64,000 nt of DNA from Buchnera aphidicola (Meitanaphis elongallis). GTDB lineage: Bacteria; Pseudomonadota; Gammaproteobacteria; Enterobacterales; Enterobacteriaceae. A program made the translations under genes and the position numbers. The notes beneath the pieces were generated by a model, which made no database searches, had not been told where the DNA came from, and saw only the letters and a list, made by a program, of their open reading frames with translations. This document shows positions 1 through 8,916 of the stretch, piece after piece (position 1 is the first letter of the stretch; the number at the start of each line of letters is the position of its first letter). The DNA lies in NCBI GenBank assembly GCA_039830015.1, contig CP140033.1:372001-436000 (forward strand). The letters run 5' to 3'.

Positions 1-908
1 AACAAAGAATAGATAATTTTTTAAACAACAAATTTAAACAATTACCTAAAAACAAAATTTATAAAATGTTAAGAACAGGGCAAATAAGAATAAATAAAAA
101 ACGCATCAAACCTAAATATAAATTACAAATAGGAGACTACATAAAAATTCCTCCTATTACAAATATATGTATAGAAAAAAAGAACACAACTGCAAATAAA
201 AAGCTGTTGTCTTTAATTTCTAATAATATCTTATATGAAGATAATTATCTACTAATACTAAACAAACCATCTGGTATAGCAGTACATAGCGGAAGCGGAA
301 TTAACTATGGAATTATAGAGTGTCTTAGAATACTGTATCATGAAAATACATATCTTGATTTAGTTCATAGATTAGATAGATGGACATCAGGTGCTTTAAT
401 AATAGCTAAAAAACGTTCTACATTATGTGAATTACATAAACAACTTAGAGAACAAAAAATTAAAAAAAAATATTTAGCTTTAGTACATGGGTGTTGGCCT
501 AAAAACTTAAAATATGTTACTGCTCCTTTATTAAAGATCCAATCAAATAATGATCACATTGTTAAAATAAATAATAACTATGGAAAATTTTCAAAAACTT
601 GTTTTAAAATAAAAAAAAGATATACTAATAATACTTTAATGTCAATCACTCCAATTACTGGAAGAACTCATCAAATTCGAGTACATGCTCAATACGTTAA
701 TCATCCAATTGTTTTAGACAAAAAATATGGTAAAATCAATTTGGATAATATAATTAAAAACAATTGTTCTTCCAGAAGATTATTGTTACATGCTAGTTCT
801 ATTAGTTTTTTTCATCCAAAAAAACAAGAATTTATTGATATCATAGCACCAATAGATAAAGAATTTAAAAAAACATTAAATAATTTTTCAAAAAATTATG
901 CTGTTTAA
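1..908 (+). CDS. rluC: 23S rRNA pseudouridine synthase RluC (5' end outside window)
   Basis: RluC makes pseudouridine at positions 955, 2504 and 2580 (E. coli numbering) of 23S rRNA. The frame is open from base 3 to the left edge, and the residues before the first internal ATG (66) align with the E. coli S4-like domain (QRIDNFL). The gene therefore begins upstream of the window and ATG 66 is not its start. The S4-type domain is followed by the RluA-family catalytic domain, with the HRLD motif carrying the catalytic Asp, then GRTHQIRVHAQY. One oddity is Trp directly after HRLDR, where E. coli has Asp. The C-terminus is collinear with E. coli. Family assignment is secure; rpmF follows on the same strand. 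Confidence 0.95.
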   Translation, partial: QRIDNFLNNKFKQLPKNKIYKMLRTGQIRINKKRIKPKYKLQIGDYIKIPPITNICIEKKNTTANKKLLSLISNNILYEDNYLLILNKPSGIAVHSGSGINYGIIECLRILYHENTYLDLVHRLDRWTSGALIIAKKRSTLCELHKQLREQKIKKKYLALVHGCWPKNLKYVTAPLLKIQSNNDHIVKINNNYGKFSKTCFKIKKRYTNNTLMSITPITGRTHQIRVHAQYVNHPIVLDKKYGKINLDNIIKNNCSSRRLLLHASSISFFHPKKQEFIDIIAPIDKEFKKTLNNFSKNYAV

Positions 909-1111
909 AACTAAGTTATTATTTTAGAGCATAATATTTATACATAATTTTAATTCATTTTTAGTTCTTCTGCTAAGATATTTATTTTCACACTAATTTC
1001 ACATATAAAATTTCAATTTTTATATAAAACATTTATCAATAAATATTAATGTCTTTAATTATATATATTAAACATTTGTTATAAAATATTTCAAATAACA
1101 GGAAAATATAA

Positions 1112-1276
1112 ATGGCAGTACAAAAAAACAAACCAACCCGTTCTAAAAGAGGAATGCGAAGATCACATGATTATTTACGAATTCCATTGTTATCTATAGA
1201 CAAAACATCGGGAGAAATGCACGTTAGACATCACATTACTAAAAAAAAATATTATAAAGGTATAAAAGTATTTTAA
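1112..1276 (+). CDS. rpmF: 50S ribosomal protein L32
   Basis: This 54-residue protein (E. coli 57) begins MAVQKNKPTRSKRGMRRSHD, the near-invariant N-terminus of L32, and has the conserved RHHIT segment. L32 is a structural protein of the large subunit. The ATG is preceded by an AGGA ribosome binding site near 1100. The gene sits between rluC and fabD as in enteric bacteria, but yceD upstream and plsX/fabH downstream are absent. A hairpin follows the stop codon. It is short and easily missed, but similarity extends over its whole length. Confidence 0.95.
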   Translation: MAVQKNKPTRSKRGMRRSHDYLRIPLLSIDKTSGEMHVRHHITKKKYYKGIKVF

Positions 1277-1303
1277 ATTGTAAATCACATTTATATATTA
1301 AAT

Positions 1304-1332
1304 AATAATGCTATTAATAAAGTAGCATTATT
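1304..1332 (+). terminator. hairpin downstream of rpmF
   Basis: A perfect 10-bp inverted repeat (AATAATGCTA / TAGCATTATT) with a 9-nt loop starts 28 bases after the rpmF stop. It is AT-rich and lacks a strong T run afterwards, so it may be a weak terminator or a 3'-end stabiliser. Confidence 0.4.
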
Positions 1333-1499
1333 ACGTAACATTGTTTATTATTTAAACATATAAATTATTAATTATTACTACAATGCACTTGATTAAAACA
1401 TATATTTTTAATTAAAAACATTGACTTATTCGTAGAACATAAATTTAAAATATACAATTTTAAATATTAACTTTTAAAACAATTCTAGAAGAAAAATTA

Positions 1500-2420
1500 A
1501 TGCGTTTATATTCTATATTATTTCCTGGGCAAGAACCACAAAACGTACATGCATTATATTTACTAATAAAACAATATCGTATTATAAAAAGAACTTTTGA
1601 AGAATCTTCTGAATATATTAGATATGATTTAAACAAGTTAATAAAAAATAATTTACAAAGAAAAATAAATAAAAGTAAATATAACAAATTCATTGCACTA
1701 ACATCATCTATTGCCATATATAGATTATGGAAACACAAAACCAAAATAAATCCACATATATTAGCAGGACATAGCTTAGGAGAATATTCTGCATTAATAT
1801 GTTCGGAATCTTTAGCATTTCAAGATGCTATAAAATTAATTGTTTTTCGTGATAAATTCATGAGAGAATCTATGGAAAATAAACTAGGAGCTATGCATGT
1901 AATAATAGGATTAAAACAATCTGATATTGAAAAAATTTTAAAAGATTTGAAAAATATAAAAACAGTTTCAATAGCTTGTATCAATACTCAACATCAAATC
2001 GTTATATCCGGGGAAAAATACGCAGTGCACAAAGTTAGTACTGCTTGCAAAAAACTTGGTGCTAAAAAAATATTCCATCTTTCTATATATCCTCCTTCTC
2101 ATTGTATATTAATGAAAAGCGCTGCAAAAAAGTTTTCTATGATATTAAACGAAACATCATTCCAAAAACCAATATTTCCAGTAGTAAACAACGTTGATAC
2201 AAAATGCGAAATTTCTGCATCAGCTATCCGCAGCGCACTAACTAGACAACTATACAATCCAGTAAAATGGATTAATACTATTATATATTTAGCTAATCAA
2301 AATATATCTATGTTTGTTGAAACTGGATTAAATAATACTTTAACTAATCTTAATAAATTTATTGTTGCAATTCCGTCAATTTCATTTAATAATCAAATAA
2401 ACTCTCTTAAAAACTTTTAA
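1500..2420 (+). CDS. fabD: malonyl-CoA:ACP transacylase FabD
   Basis: FabD moves malonyl groups from CoA to acyl carrier protein to start and extend fatty acids in the cytoplasm. The 306 residues (E. coli 309) are collinear with E. coli FabD. The nucleophile Ser92 lies in GHSLG, the catalytic His in PPSHC, and the Arg (FRDKFM) and Gln (RQLYNPVKW) positions are kept. The oxyanion-loop motif GQGSQ is GQEPQ here (Gly12 to Glu, Ser13 to Pro), a change at a normally strict position, although Gln11 itself is present. fabG and acpP, its pathway partners, follow on the same strand. fabH, normally just upstream, is missing. Confidence 0.95.
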   Translation: MRLYSILFPGQEPQNVHALYLLIKQYRIIKRTFEESSEYIRYDLNKLIKNNLQRKINKSKYNKFIALTSSIAIYRLWKHKTKINPHILAGHSLGEYSALICSESLAFQDAIKLIVFRDKFMRESMENKLGAMHVIIGLKQSDIEKILKDLKNIKTVSIACINTQHQIVISGEKYAVHKVSTACKKLGAKKIFHLSIYPPSHCILMKSAAKKFSMILNETSFQKPIFPVVNNVDTKCEISASAIRSALTRQLYNPVKWINTIIYLANQNISMFVETGLNNTLTNLNKFIVAIPSISFNNQINSLKNF

Positions 2421-2439
2421 AATAATTGTCTTAAAATCA

Positions 2440-3174
2440 ATGATGAGATTAAAAAAAATAGCATTAGTAACAGGAGCTAGTCATGGTATAGGAAGAGGAA
2501 TTGCTGAAAAATTAATGCAAAAAGGAATTGTAGTCATTGGCACTTCTACATCTGAAATTGGAAAGAAAATAATTAATAATTATTTAAAAAATAATGGTAC
2601 TAGCTTCGTTTTAAATACCATGCATACTAGTTCAATAAAGAAAACTATACAAAGTATCTATAAAGAGTTTAAATACATTGATATACTAATAAACAACATA
2701 GGAATCGTAAAAGATAAGCTATTAATTAATATGACGCATGAAGAATGGAATGACGTCTTAAATGTTAATTTGAATTCTATCTTTCATATATCACAACCTA
2801 TTATTAAAAACATGATAAAAAGAAGACAAGGAAAAATTGTTACGATAGGTTCTGTTATAGGACATACTGGAAACTTCGGGCAAACTAACTATTCTACTTC
2901 TAAATCTGGATTGATAGGTTTTCATAAATCTGTAGCATTAGAAGTTGCATCTAGAGGAATTTGCGTAAATATGGTAGCACCAGGTTTTATTGAAACTAAT
3001 ATGACAAAAAATTTAACAAAACGTCAAAAAGAAAAATATTTAATAAAAATTCCTATAAAACGGTTTGGAACTATTGATGAAATATCTGAAACTGTTCTGT
3101 TCTTAGTATCTAATCGTAGCAATTATATTACTGGTCAAGTCATACACGTAAATGGAGGGATGTATATGCCCTGA
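2440..3174 (+). CDS. fabG: 3-oxoacyl-ACP reductase FabG
   Basis: FabG is the NADPH-dependent reductase that performs the first reduction in each fatty-acid elongation cycle. The 244-residue short-chain dehydrogenase has the nucleotide-binding TGASHGIG motif near residue 12, the NNIG motif (usually NNAG), the catalytic Ser in TIGSVIG, and the YxxxK pair in NYSTSKSG. The C-terminus ends in the family signature HVNGGMYMP. Length equals E. coli FabG. Two consecutive ATG codons (2440, 2443) begin the frame; the first gives the length matching E. coli. It lies 19 bases after fabD and is probably cotranscribed with it. Confidence 0.96.
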   Translation: MMRLKKIALVTGASHGIGRGIAEKLMQKGIVVIGTSTSEIGKKIINNYLKNNGTSFVLNTMHTSSIKKTIQSIYKEFKYIDILINNIGIVKDKLLINMTHEEWNDVLNVNLNSIFHISQPIIKNMIKRRQGKIVTIGSVIGHTGNFGQTNYSTSKSGLIGFHKSVALEVASRGICVNMVAPGFIETNMTKNLTKRQKEKYLIKIPIKRFGTIDEISETVLFLVSNRSNYITGQVIHVNGGMYMP

Positions 3175-3282
3175 ATTTTAAAAATAAAATTTTTAAAACA
3201 ATATGTACTATTGTATTCTATTTTAAATATTTCTAAATATTGTCTCGTTAAAACTTTTAACAAATAATTATAAAGAGTTCAT

Positions 3283-3519
3283 ATGAATCGTATAGAAAAA
3301 CAAGTAAAAAATATTATTGCAAAACAATTAGGTTTGATGAAAGAAGAAATTAAAAATACCTCTTCCTTATCTGAAGATCTCGGTGCAGATTCATTAGATA
3401 ACGTTGAATTAGTTATGATTCTAGAAGATAAATTTAATATTGAAATTCAAGATGAAGAAGCAGAAACATTTAATACGGTACAAACAATTATTGACTTCAT
3501 AAAAAGTAAAATCTTATAA
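3283..3519 (+). CDS. acpP: acyl carrier protein
   Basis: AcpP carries growing acyl chains as thioesters on a 4'-phosphopantetheine arm. The 78-residue acidic protein, the same length as in E. coli, contains GADSLDNVELVM, whose Ser is the phosphopantetheine attachment site. The two helices around it are intact. An AAAGAG ribosome binding site precedes the ATG. The gene follows fabG after about 110 bases, so it may also have its own promoter, as acpP often does. fabF is not downstream here; tmk is. Confidence 0.97.
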   Translation: MNRIEKQVKNIIAKQLGLMKEEIKNTSSLSEDLGADSLDNVELVMILEDKFNIEIQDEEAETFNTVQTIIDFIKSKIL

Positions 3520-3574
3520 AACTATTAAATTTATTTTAAATTATTAAACAAATTTTGATTAGAGATCGTTATAA

Positions 3575-4210
3575 ATGTTAAATAGTAAATTTATAGTAGT
3601 TGAAGGAATAGAAGGATCTGGAAAAACTACCATATGCCATTTTATAAAACAATTATTATTTAAATATGGAATTTCTAATACAAAAAGTTTAAGAGAACCT
3701 GGTAGCACACCATTATCCGAAAAAATAAGATTTTTAATTAAGAACTCTGTCAATAAAGAACATATTCATAACGAAACTGAGTTATTATTAGTTTACGCAG
3801 CTAGAATACAATTAGTACGATCAATAATTCAGCCAGAGCTAAAAAAAGGGACCTGGATAATTAATGATAGACATACGTTATCTTCGCTAGCTTACCAAGG
3901 AGGAGGAAGAAACATTGAAAAAAATAAAATATTATTGTTACAATTACTTTTTCTAAAAAACTTAAATCCTGATATAACATTCTATTTAGATGTTGAACCC
4001 ATTGTTGGACTTAAAAGAATACAAAAAAGAAAGAACTTAGATCGCATAGAAAAAAACACACTAAAATTTTTTATAAAAGTAAGAAATACATACTTAGAAT
4101 ATGTTAAAAAAAATTCTAAAATTATTAAAATTAATGCTAATTACAACTTAGATACAGTGAAAAAAGATTGTAAACTCAAATTCTTATCCTGGTTTAAAAA
4201 AATCATATGA
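3575..4210 (+). CDS. tmk: thymidylate kinase
   Basis: Tmk phosphorylates dTMP to dTDP, a required step of dTTP synthesis. The 211-residue protein (E. coli 213) has the P-loop EGIEGSGKTT near residue 10, the nucleoside-binding DRH motif, and a C-terminal LID segment aligned with E. coli. The stop overlaps the true start of holB as ATGA (4207-4210), so the two genes look translationally coupled, as in enteric bacteria where tmk precedes holB. Confidence 0.95.
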   Translation: MLNSKFIVVEGIEGSGKTTICHFIKQLLFKYGISNTKSLREPGSTPLSEKIRFLIKNSVNKEHIHNETELLLVYAARIQLVRSIIQPELKKGTWIINDRHTLSSLAYQGGGRNIEKNKILLLQLLFLKNLNPDITFYLDVEPIVGLKRIQKRKNLDRIEKNTLKFFIKVRNTYLEYVKKNSKIIKINANYNLDTVKKDCKLKFLSWFKKII

Positions 4211-5201
4211 ATTTACATCCATGGCTAATTACTTATTACCACAATATTATTCATCATTTAAAAAAAAAAATAATCGCTCTATTATATTAACAACATATAA
4301 AGGTATAGGAACTATTTTATTAATAAAAATTATTGGATGCTGGTTATTATGTTCAAATAAAGACAAAAATATTTTTTATTGTAAACAATGTAAAAGTTGT
4401 CAATTGATGAACTCAAAAAACCATCCCGATTGGTATAATGTGCAATTATTATCAAATAGAAATGTAATAGGTATTGACATTATAAGATGGTTATGTAATC
4501 AAATGTTGAAAACTTCTAAAAGAAATGGAAACAAAGTTGTATATTTTTCCGACATATCACGATTAACAGAACACAGTATGAATGCTTTATTAAAAATTCT
4601 TGAAGAACCTCCTAAAAATACATATTTTTTATTCATAAATTATTTTTCTTTATCACTATTACCTACATTACGTAGTCGTTGTATACTATATACTATTTCA
4701 ACTCCATTAGAAAAAACTAGTATTCATTGGTTAAAAGAAAAAAATTCCAATATAAAAGAAAATACTTTCAAAACTGCATTGCGCATTAATCAAGGATCAC
4801 CTATTTTTGCTAAAACATTTCTTTACACACCATTATGGAAGGAACGACATACATTTTTATATCATCTAAAACGTTCTATAGTAGATAAAAATTTTTTATG
4901 TATGTTGGATAATTTTAATTTAGGGAACATAGAAAAAAAAATTTTTTGGTTATGTACATTGCTATTTGATGCAATAAAAATGCAACACAATGACATAAAA
5001 AATTTAATTAATTTAGACAAAAAGAACATAATAATATTTTTTAAAAAAAAATATTCTTTTTTTGCGCTCGACAATAGCCTTAGATCGTGGATGTACTGTA
5101 ATTTTAAAATAGCCAACAATATATATGGAATTAACACAGAACTATTGTTAATCGAACAACTATTAAGATGGGAAAACATTCTAAAATTACGTATGTATTA
5201 A
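4207..5201 (+). CDS. holB: DNA polymerase III delta' subunit HolB, frameshifted at an A11 tract
   Basis: HolB is the delta' subunit of the clamp loader. The ATG at 4207 overlaps the tmk stop and encodes MNLHPWL, matching the E. coli start MRWYPWL, but that frame stops near 4288. From the A11 tract at 4260-4270 the rest of the protein lies in another frame and is collinear with E. coli: zinc-module cysteines (CKQCKSC), LEEPPKN, and the SRC motif in LRSRC. One extra A (A12), or a -1 shift, fuses the two parts into 331 residues (E. coli 334). The alternative is initiation at the in-frame ATG 4221, losing about 14 conserved N-terminal residues. The coupled start makes slippage the better reading, though a sequencing undercall cannot be excluded. 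Confidence 0.85.
4260..4270 (+). other. A11 slippage tract in holB
   Basis: Eleven consecutive A residues mark the point where homology to HolB passes from the frame of ATG 4207 to the next frame. Twelve A residues would make the gene continuous. Confidence 0.8.
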
Positions 5202-5228
5202 ATACATTTCCTTATTAGAGAAAATACT

Positions 5229-6020
5229 ATGTTTTTTGTAGACTCACATTGCCATATTGATCTTTTAAATTATCATAATATACATTTAGGGATAGAAGAT
5301 GTATTAGAAAAATCTATTAAAAATAATATTAAATTATTATTAACAGTATCAACGTCCATTAACAATTTTAACTATATAAAAAGTTTTATAAAAAATAATA
5401 AACGTGTATTGTTATCATGCGGCATTCATCCATTACATCTCAAAGAAGATCAAGATGGAATAAAAAAATTGCACAGCATTGTGCAAGATAAACGCGTGAT
5501 TTCTATAGGAGAAACTGGATTGGATTATTATCATGGAATGGATAATAATATTGCTCAACAATTGTCATTTAGAAAACATATTTATCTCGCAAACAAGTTT
5601 AATAAACCATTATTGGTACATACCAGATGTGCAATAAATGATACAATTAAAATTTTGAAAGAAGAACAAGCAGAAAAATGTATAGGAGTAATTCATTCTT
5701 GTACTGAAGATATTCATGCTGTAAGAAAATTATTAAACATGGGATTCTACATTTCTTTTTCTGGAATAATAACATTTAAAAATTCTGATCACATACGAAA
5801 GGTAGCACAATTTGTCCCTTTAGATAAAATATTATTGGAAACTGATTCTCCATATTTAGCACCAATTCCACATAGAGGAAAAGAAAATCAACCTGCTTTT
5901 TTATATAACACAGCATTAGTTGTTTCTAAATTAAAGAAAATAGATATTGAGATACTAGCAGATAGTACTACAAAAAACTTTTTCAAACTGTTTCATTTAG
6001 AATGGCCTTGTTTATACTAA
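5229..6020 (+). CDS. ycfH: TatD-family metal-dependent hydrolase YcfH
   Basis: A 263-residue TIM-barrel metallohydrolase of the TatD family (E. coli YcfH 265), probably a metal-dependent deoxyribonuclease; its cellular role is poorly defined. Metal-ligand motifs are visible: DSHCHID at the N-terminus, GETGLDYY in the middle, VHTR, IHS and ETDSPYLAP near the C-terminus. The usual VHTRDA reads VHTRCA here and HCF reads HSC. The gene follows holB after 27 bases, the conserved tmk-holB-ycfH order, and is probably in the same transcript. Assignment is certain; the reaction is inferred from the family. Confidence 0.94.
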   Translation: MFFVDSHCHIDLLNYHNIHLGIEDVLEKSIKNNIKLLLTVSTSINNFNYIKSFIKNNKRVLLSCGIHPLHLKEDQDGIKKLHSIVQDKRVISIGETGLDYYHGMDNNIAQQLSFRKHIYLANKFNKPLLVHTRCAINDTIKILKEEQAEKCIGVIHSCTEDIHAVRKLLNMGFYISFSGIITFKNSDHIRKVAQFVPLDKILLETDSPYLAPIPHRGKENQPAFLYNTALVVSKLKKIDIEILADSTTKNFFKLFHLEWPCLY

Positions 6021-6173
6021 TCTTGAATACATAACAATTATGTAACGAAATTGTATCAGTATATTATTACTTCCTTGTTTGTTTTCTAAAAATCAATATT
6101 CACATATAGAAATAATAAAATAAAATATTTTGCAAATGTTTTATTTTATATATCTAATAGGAATTCAAAATAT

Positions 6174-7607
6174 ATGTTTAAAAATGCGTTTTCAAATTTG
6201 CAAAAAGTAGGAAAATCGTTGATGTTGCCAGTTTCTGTGCTTCCTATCGCTGGAATATTGCTTGGAATTGGTTCTGCAAATTTTCGTATTATTCCAGACG
6301 TTGTTTCACATATTATGTCTGGAGCAGGAGGATCAATATTCTCTAATATGCCTTTAATTTTTGCTATTGGAATAGCATTAGGTTTTACCAAAAATGATGG
6401 AGTATCAGCTTTAGCAGCAGTAATTACTTACGGTATTATGACACAAACATTTTCGTCTATGATTTTATTTGTTTCAAAAAATACGATTTTAGAAATGCAT
6501 AAAAAAAATTTATTAGACACTGGAATATTAGGAGGAATTATAGCAGGTTCTATTTCTGCATATATGTTTAATAAATTTTACCGTATTCAGCTCCCAGATT
6601 ATTTAGGATTTTTTTCTGGAAAACGATTTATTCCAATTGTTTCAGGTTTATCAGCAATTATAGTTGGTTTAATTTTATCGTTTATATGGCCCCCTATAGG
6701 AAATATAATAAAAATATTTTCTGAATGGGCAGCATATCAAAATCCTATACTAGCTTTTGGAATGTACGGTACAGTAGAACGTGCTTTAGTTCCTTTTGGA
6801 CTACACCACATATGGAATGTACCTTTTCAAATGCAAATAGGAGAATATAGCAATTCGATAGGACAAACTTTTCATGGAGATATTGCTAGATATATGGCAG
6901 GCGATATCACAGCTGGAAAATTATCCGGAGGTTTTATATTTAAAATGTATGGTCTTCCTGCTGCAGCATTAGCAATATGGCGTTGCTCTCATAAAGAAAA
7001 TAGAACAAAGATAGGAGGAATTATGATTTCTGGAGCATTAACTTCTTTTTTAACTGGAATTACTGAACCAATTGAATTTTCATTTATATTAGTTGCTCCT
7101 ATACTGTATATAATTCATGCTATTTTAGCTGGTTTAGCTTTTCCTATTTGTATTTTATTAAATATGAGATCAGGAACTAGTTTCTCTCACGGATTAATTG
7201 ACTTTGTAATACTTAGTGGAAATAGCAATAATTTATGGTTGTTTCCTATTGTTGGATTATCATATGGTTTATTTTATTATATTATTTTTTATCTAACTAT
7301 AAAAAAATTAAATTTACCAACACCAGGAAGAGAAAATATCAAGACTATATTGTTATACAAAAACATAAAAGATATGGTTCTTCCTATTATTTCCGCTTTA
7401 GGAGGAAAAAATAATATTACTGCTTTAGATGCTTGTATTACACGACTACGCGTTACAGTCGTTAACACATCACAAATAAACGTACAAAATCTTAAAGATC
7501 TTGGAGCTTCTGGTGTAATTATTTCAGGATCGGGGGTACAAGTTATTTTTGGCACTAAATCCGATAATATTAAGACAGAAATAGATAATTATATTTTATG
7601 TAACTAA
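6174..7607 (+). CDS. ptsG: PTS glucose-specific transporter subunit IIBC
   Basis: PtsG imports and phosphorylates glucose using phosphate from HPr and IIA-Glc. The 477 residues equal E. coli length: a multi-helix membrane IIC domain (about residues 1-380) with the GITEPIEF motif, a linker, and a C-terminal cytoplasmic IIB domain whose phosphorylated Cys lies in LDACITRLRV near residue 410. An AGGA site precedes the ATG. This is likely a main sugar importer for the cell. A hairpin with a T run follows the gene. No catabolite-control site was recognised upstream. Confidence 0.97.
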   Translation: MFKNAFSNLQKVGKSLMLPVSVLPIAGILLGIGSANFRIIPDVVSHIMSGAGGSIFSNMPLIFAIGIALGFTKNDGVSALAAVITYGIMTQTFSSMILFVSKNTILEMHKKNLLDTGILGGIIAGSISAYMFNKFYRIQLPDYLGFFSGKRFIPIVSGLSAIIVGLILSFIWPPIGNIIKIFSEWAAYQNPILAFGMYGTVERALVPFGLHHIWNVPFQMQIGEYSNSIGQTFHGDIARYMAGDITAGKLSGGFIFKMYGLPAAALAIWRCSHKENRTKIGGIMISGALTSFLTGITEPIEFSFILVAPILYIIHAILAGLAFPICILLNMRSGTSFSHGLIDFVILSGNSNNLWLFPIVGLSYGLFYYIIFYLTIKKLNLPTPGRENIKTILLYKNIKDMVLPIISALGGKNNITALDACITRLRVTVVNTSQINVQNLKDLGASGVIISGSGVQVIFGTKSDNIKTEIDNYILCN

Positions 7608-7652
7608 ACATATTTAAAATAAAAATAAGTAAAAAGTATAAATTTACTTTTA

Positions 7653-7679
7653 TTCTTAACAAAATTAAGAACAATTTTT
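7653..7679 (+). terminator. terminator downstream of ptsG
   Basis: A 7-bp perfect stem (TTCTTAA / TTAAGAA) with a 5-nt loop is followed by CAATTTTT. It lies between the ptsG stop and hinT, in the orientation expected for ptsG. Confidence 0.5.
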
Positions 7680-7690
7680 AAATAAATGAG

Positions 7691-7696
7691 TATAAT
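7691..7696 (+). promoter_or_regulatory. possible -10 element upstream of hinT
   Basis: A consensus TATAAT lies about 35 bases before the hinT start. Seventeen bases upstream is AGAACA, matching the -35 consensus at only three of six positions, so this is a weak call in an AT-rich background. Confidence 0.3.
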
Positions 7697-7731
7697 ATTA
7701 AATAATAATTTATAACTAAAGGTATGTTATT

Positions 7732-8085
7732 TTGAATAAAACAAATACTTTTGAAAAAATAATAAATGGTAGTACTACTACATCAAAAATAATTTATAAA
7801 GATAAAGATGTAACTGCTTTTTACGATATTCACCCGATAGCACCAATACATATATTAATTGTTTCAAACAAATTAATTAAATCTATCAATGACATTGATA
7901 AAAAAAATAAATATATACTAGGACACATGCTATATGTAGCTGTTATATTAGCTAAAAAAGTTAAAATTAATAATAGTGGATATCGATTAATTATTAATTG
8001 CAATGAACACGGAGGACAGGAAATCTTTCATTTACATGTGCATTTATTAGGAGGAAAAAATTTAGGTAAAATGTTATGCAAATAA
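7732..8085 (+). CDS. hinT: HIT-family purine nucleoside phosphoramidase HinT
   Basis: HinT hydrolyses AMP-lysine-type phosphoramidates. The 117-residue protein (E. coli 119) has the histidine triad HLHVHLLGG and the upstream NCNEHGGQE segment. The start is TTG: the AAAGG ribosome binding site (7718-7722) is correctly spaced for it, and the nearby ATG at 7724 is closed by a stop after three codons. It lies next to lpoB (ycfM), as in E. coli where hinT-ycfL-ycfM are adjacent; ycfL is missing here. Assignment is secure. Confidence 0.94.
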   Translation: MNKTNTFEKIINGSTTTSKIIYKDKDVTAFYDIHPIAPIHILIVSNKLIKSINDIDKKNKYILGHMLYVAVILAKKVKINNSGYRLIINCNEHGGQEIFHLHVHLLGGKNLGKMLCK

Positions 8086-8143
8086 AATCATACTGTAATG
8101 ATCAACTTTAAGTTTAATTTTATTAAATGAAAAAGGAACTTTT

Positions 8144-8703
8144 TTGAAAAGAACTTCGTACATATTAATATTAATGTCTATATTTCTATTTACTCATTGT
8201 AGCTTTTTGTCTAAAGATCATTTTTTAGAAAATAGAAGTCATAAAACATTTTTTTTAAAAAAAAATGTATTGATTGATTTTAAAAGCTTAGAAAATGTTT
8301 TTAGAAATAATTTATTAAATAAAATAAAAACTATTAATGTGTCATTCAAAGATAATTTTTTGTTTATAAACGACATTAAAAATAACACTGTTTACGAAAT
8401 ACATACACAAAAAATAAAAAATATAATTATTAATTTTTTTAATCAAAAGAACATGTGTTTCAATATAGTTAAAAAAAAAATATAGTAAAAGCAAAAAAAG
8501 ATTTACAAATTTCTTCTAAAGACATACTCATTAATAGAAATAAAGCACTACTTTTAGCCAAAAAAATGAACGTAAATTATTTGATATATAGTATAATTCA
8601 CAAAAAGTTTAAACAATTATATCTTCAATTACAAATAATTCTAGTAAATTCTAAAGAGATTCTATTAGAATTTGATATATTAATAGGAAATATTGAAAAT
8701 TAA
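8144..8703 (+). CDS. lpoB: PBP1B activator LpoB (YcfM), frameshifted at an A10 tract
   Basis: LpoB is an outer-membrane lipoprotein that activates penicillin-binding protein 1B. The first 113 codons (TTG start, AAAAGGA site) encode a hydrophobic N-terminus ending FTHC, a poor lipobox, then a region similar to the LpoB core, and stop right after A10 at 8471-8480. The next frame continues with VKAKKDLQISSKD and NVNYLIYS, aligning with E. coli VSAQQL and GAHYVLYS, up to a stop at 8703. One extra A joins both into 186 residues (E. coli 213; the proline-rich linker is shorter). It may be rescued by slippage or be a young pseudogene. Identification rests on the C-terminal half and on position beside hinT. 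Confidence 0.75.
8471..8480 (+). other. A10 slippage tract in lpoB
   Basis: Ten A residues follow GTT. Read as they stand, a TAG stop comes two codons later; with eleven A residues the frame passes into the conserved C-terminal half of LpoB. Confidence 0.75.
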
Positions 8704-8916
8704 ACTATACTTAAAATTTGAATACAATAATATTAATGTTTATCTTAAAACATTATAACAATATTATAATATTACAAAATGTATGCTAAAAAATTTTGTA
8801 CTAAAATTTAAGTATTCTTATTCGATGCACAACTTTTCTACTTATACTATGCAATTATTATAGAATACAAAGTGATAATTTAACTAACACTTATAGGCAA
8901 CATAAAAACTATTGTT

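Noticed and set aside
66..908. Complete rluC starting at ATG 66
   Set aside because: The frame and RluC homology run upstream to the window edge, so the gene is cut, not complete.
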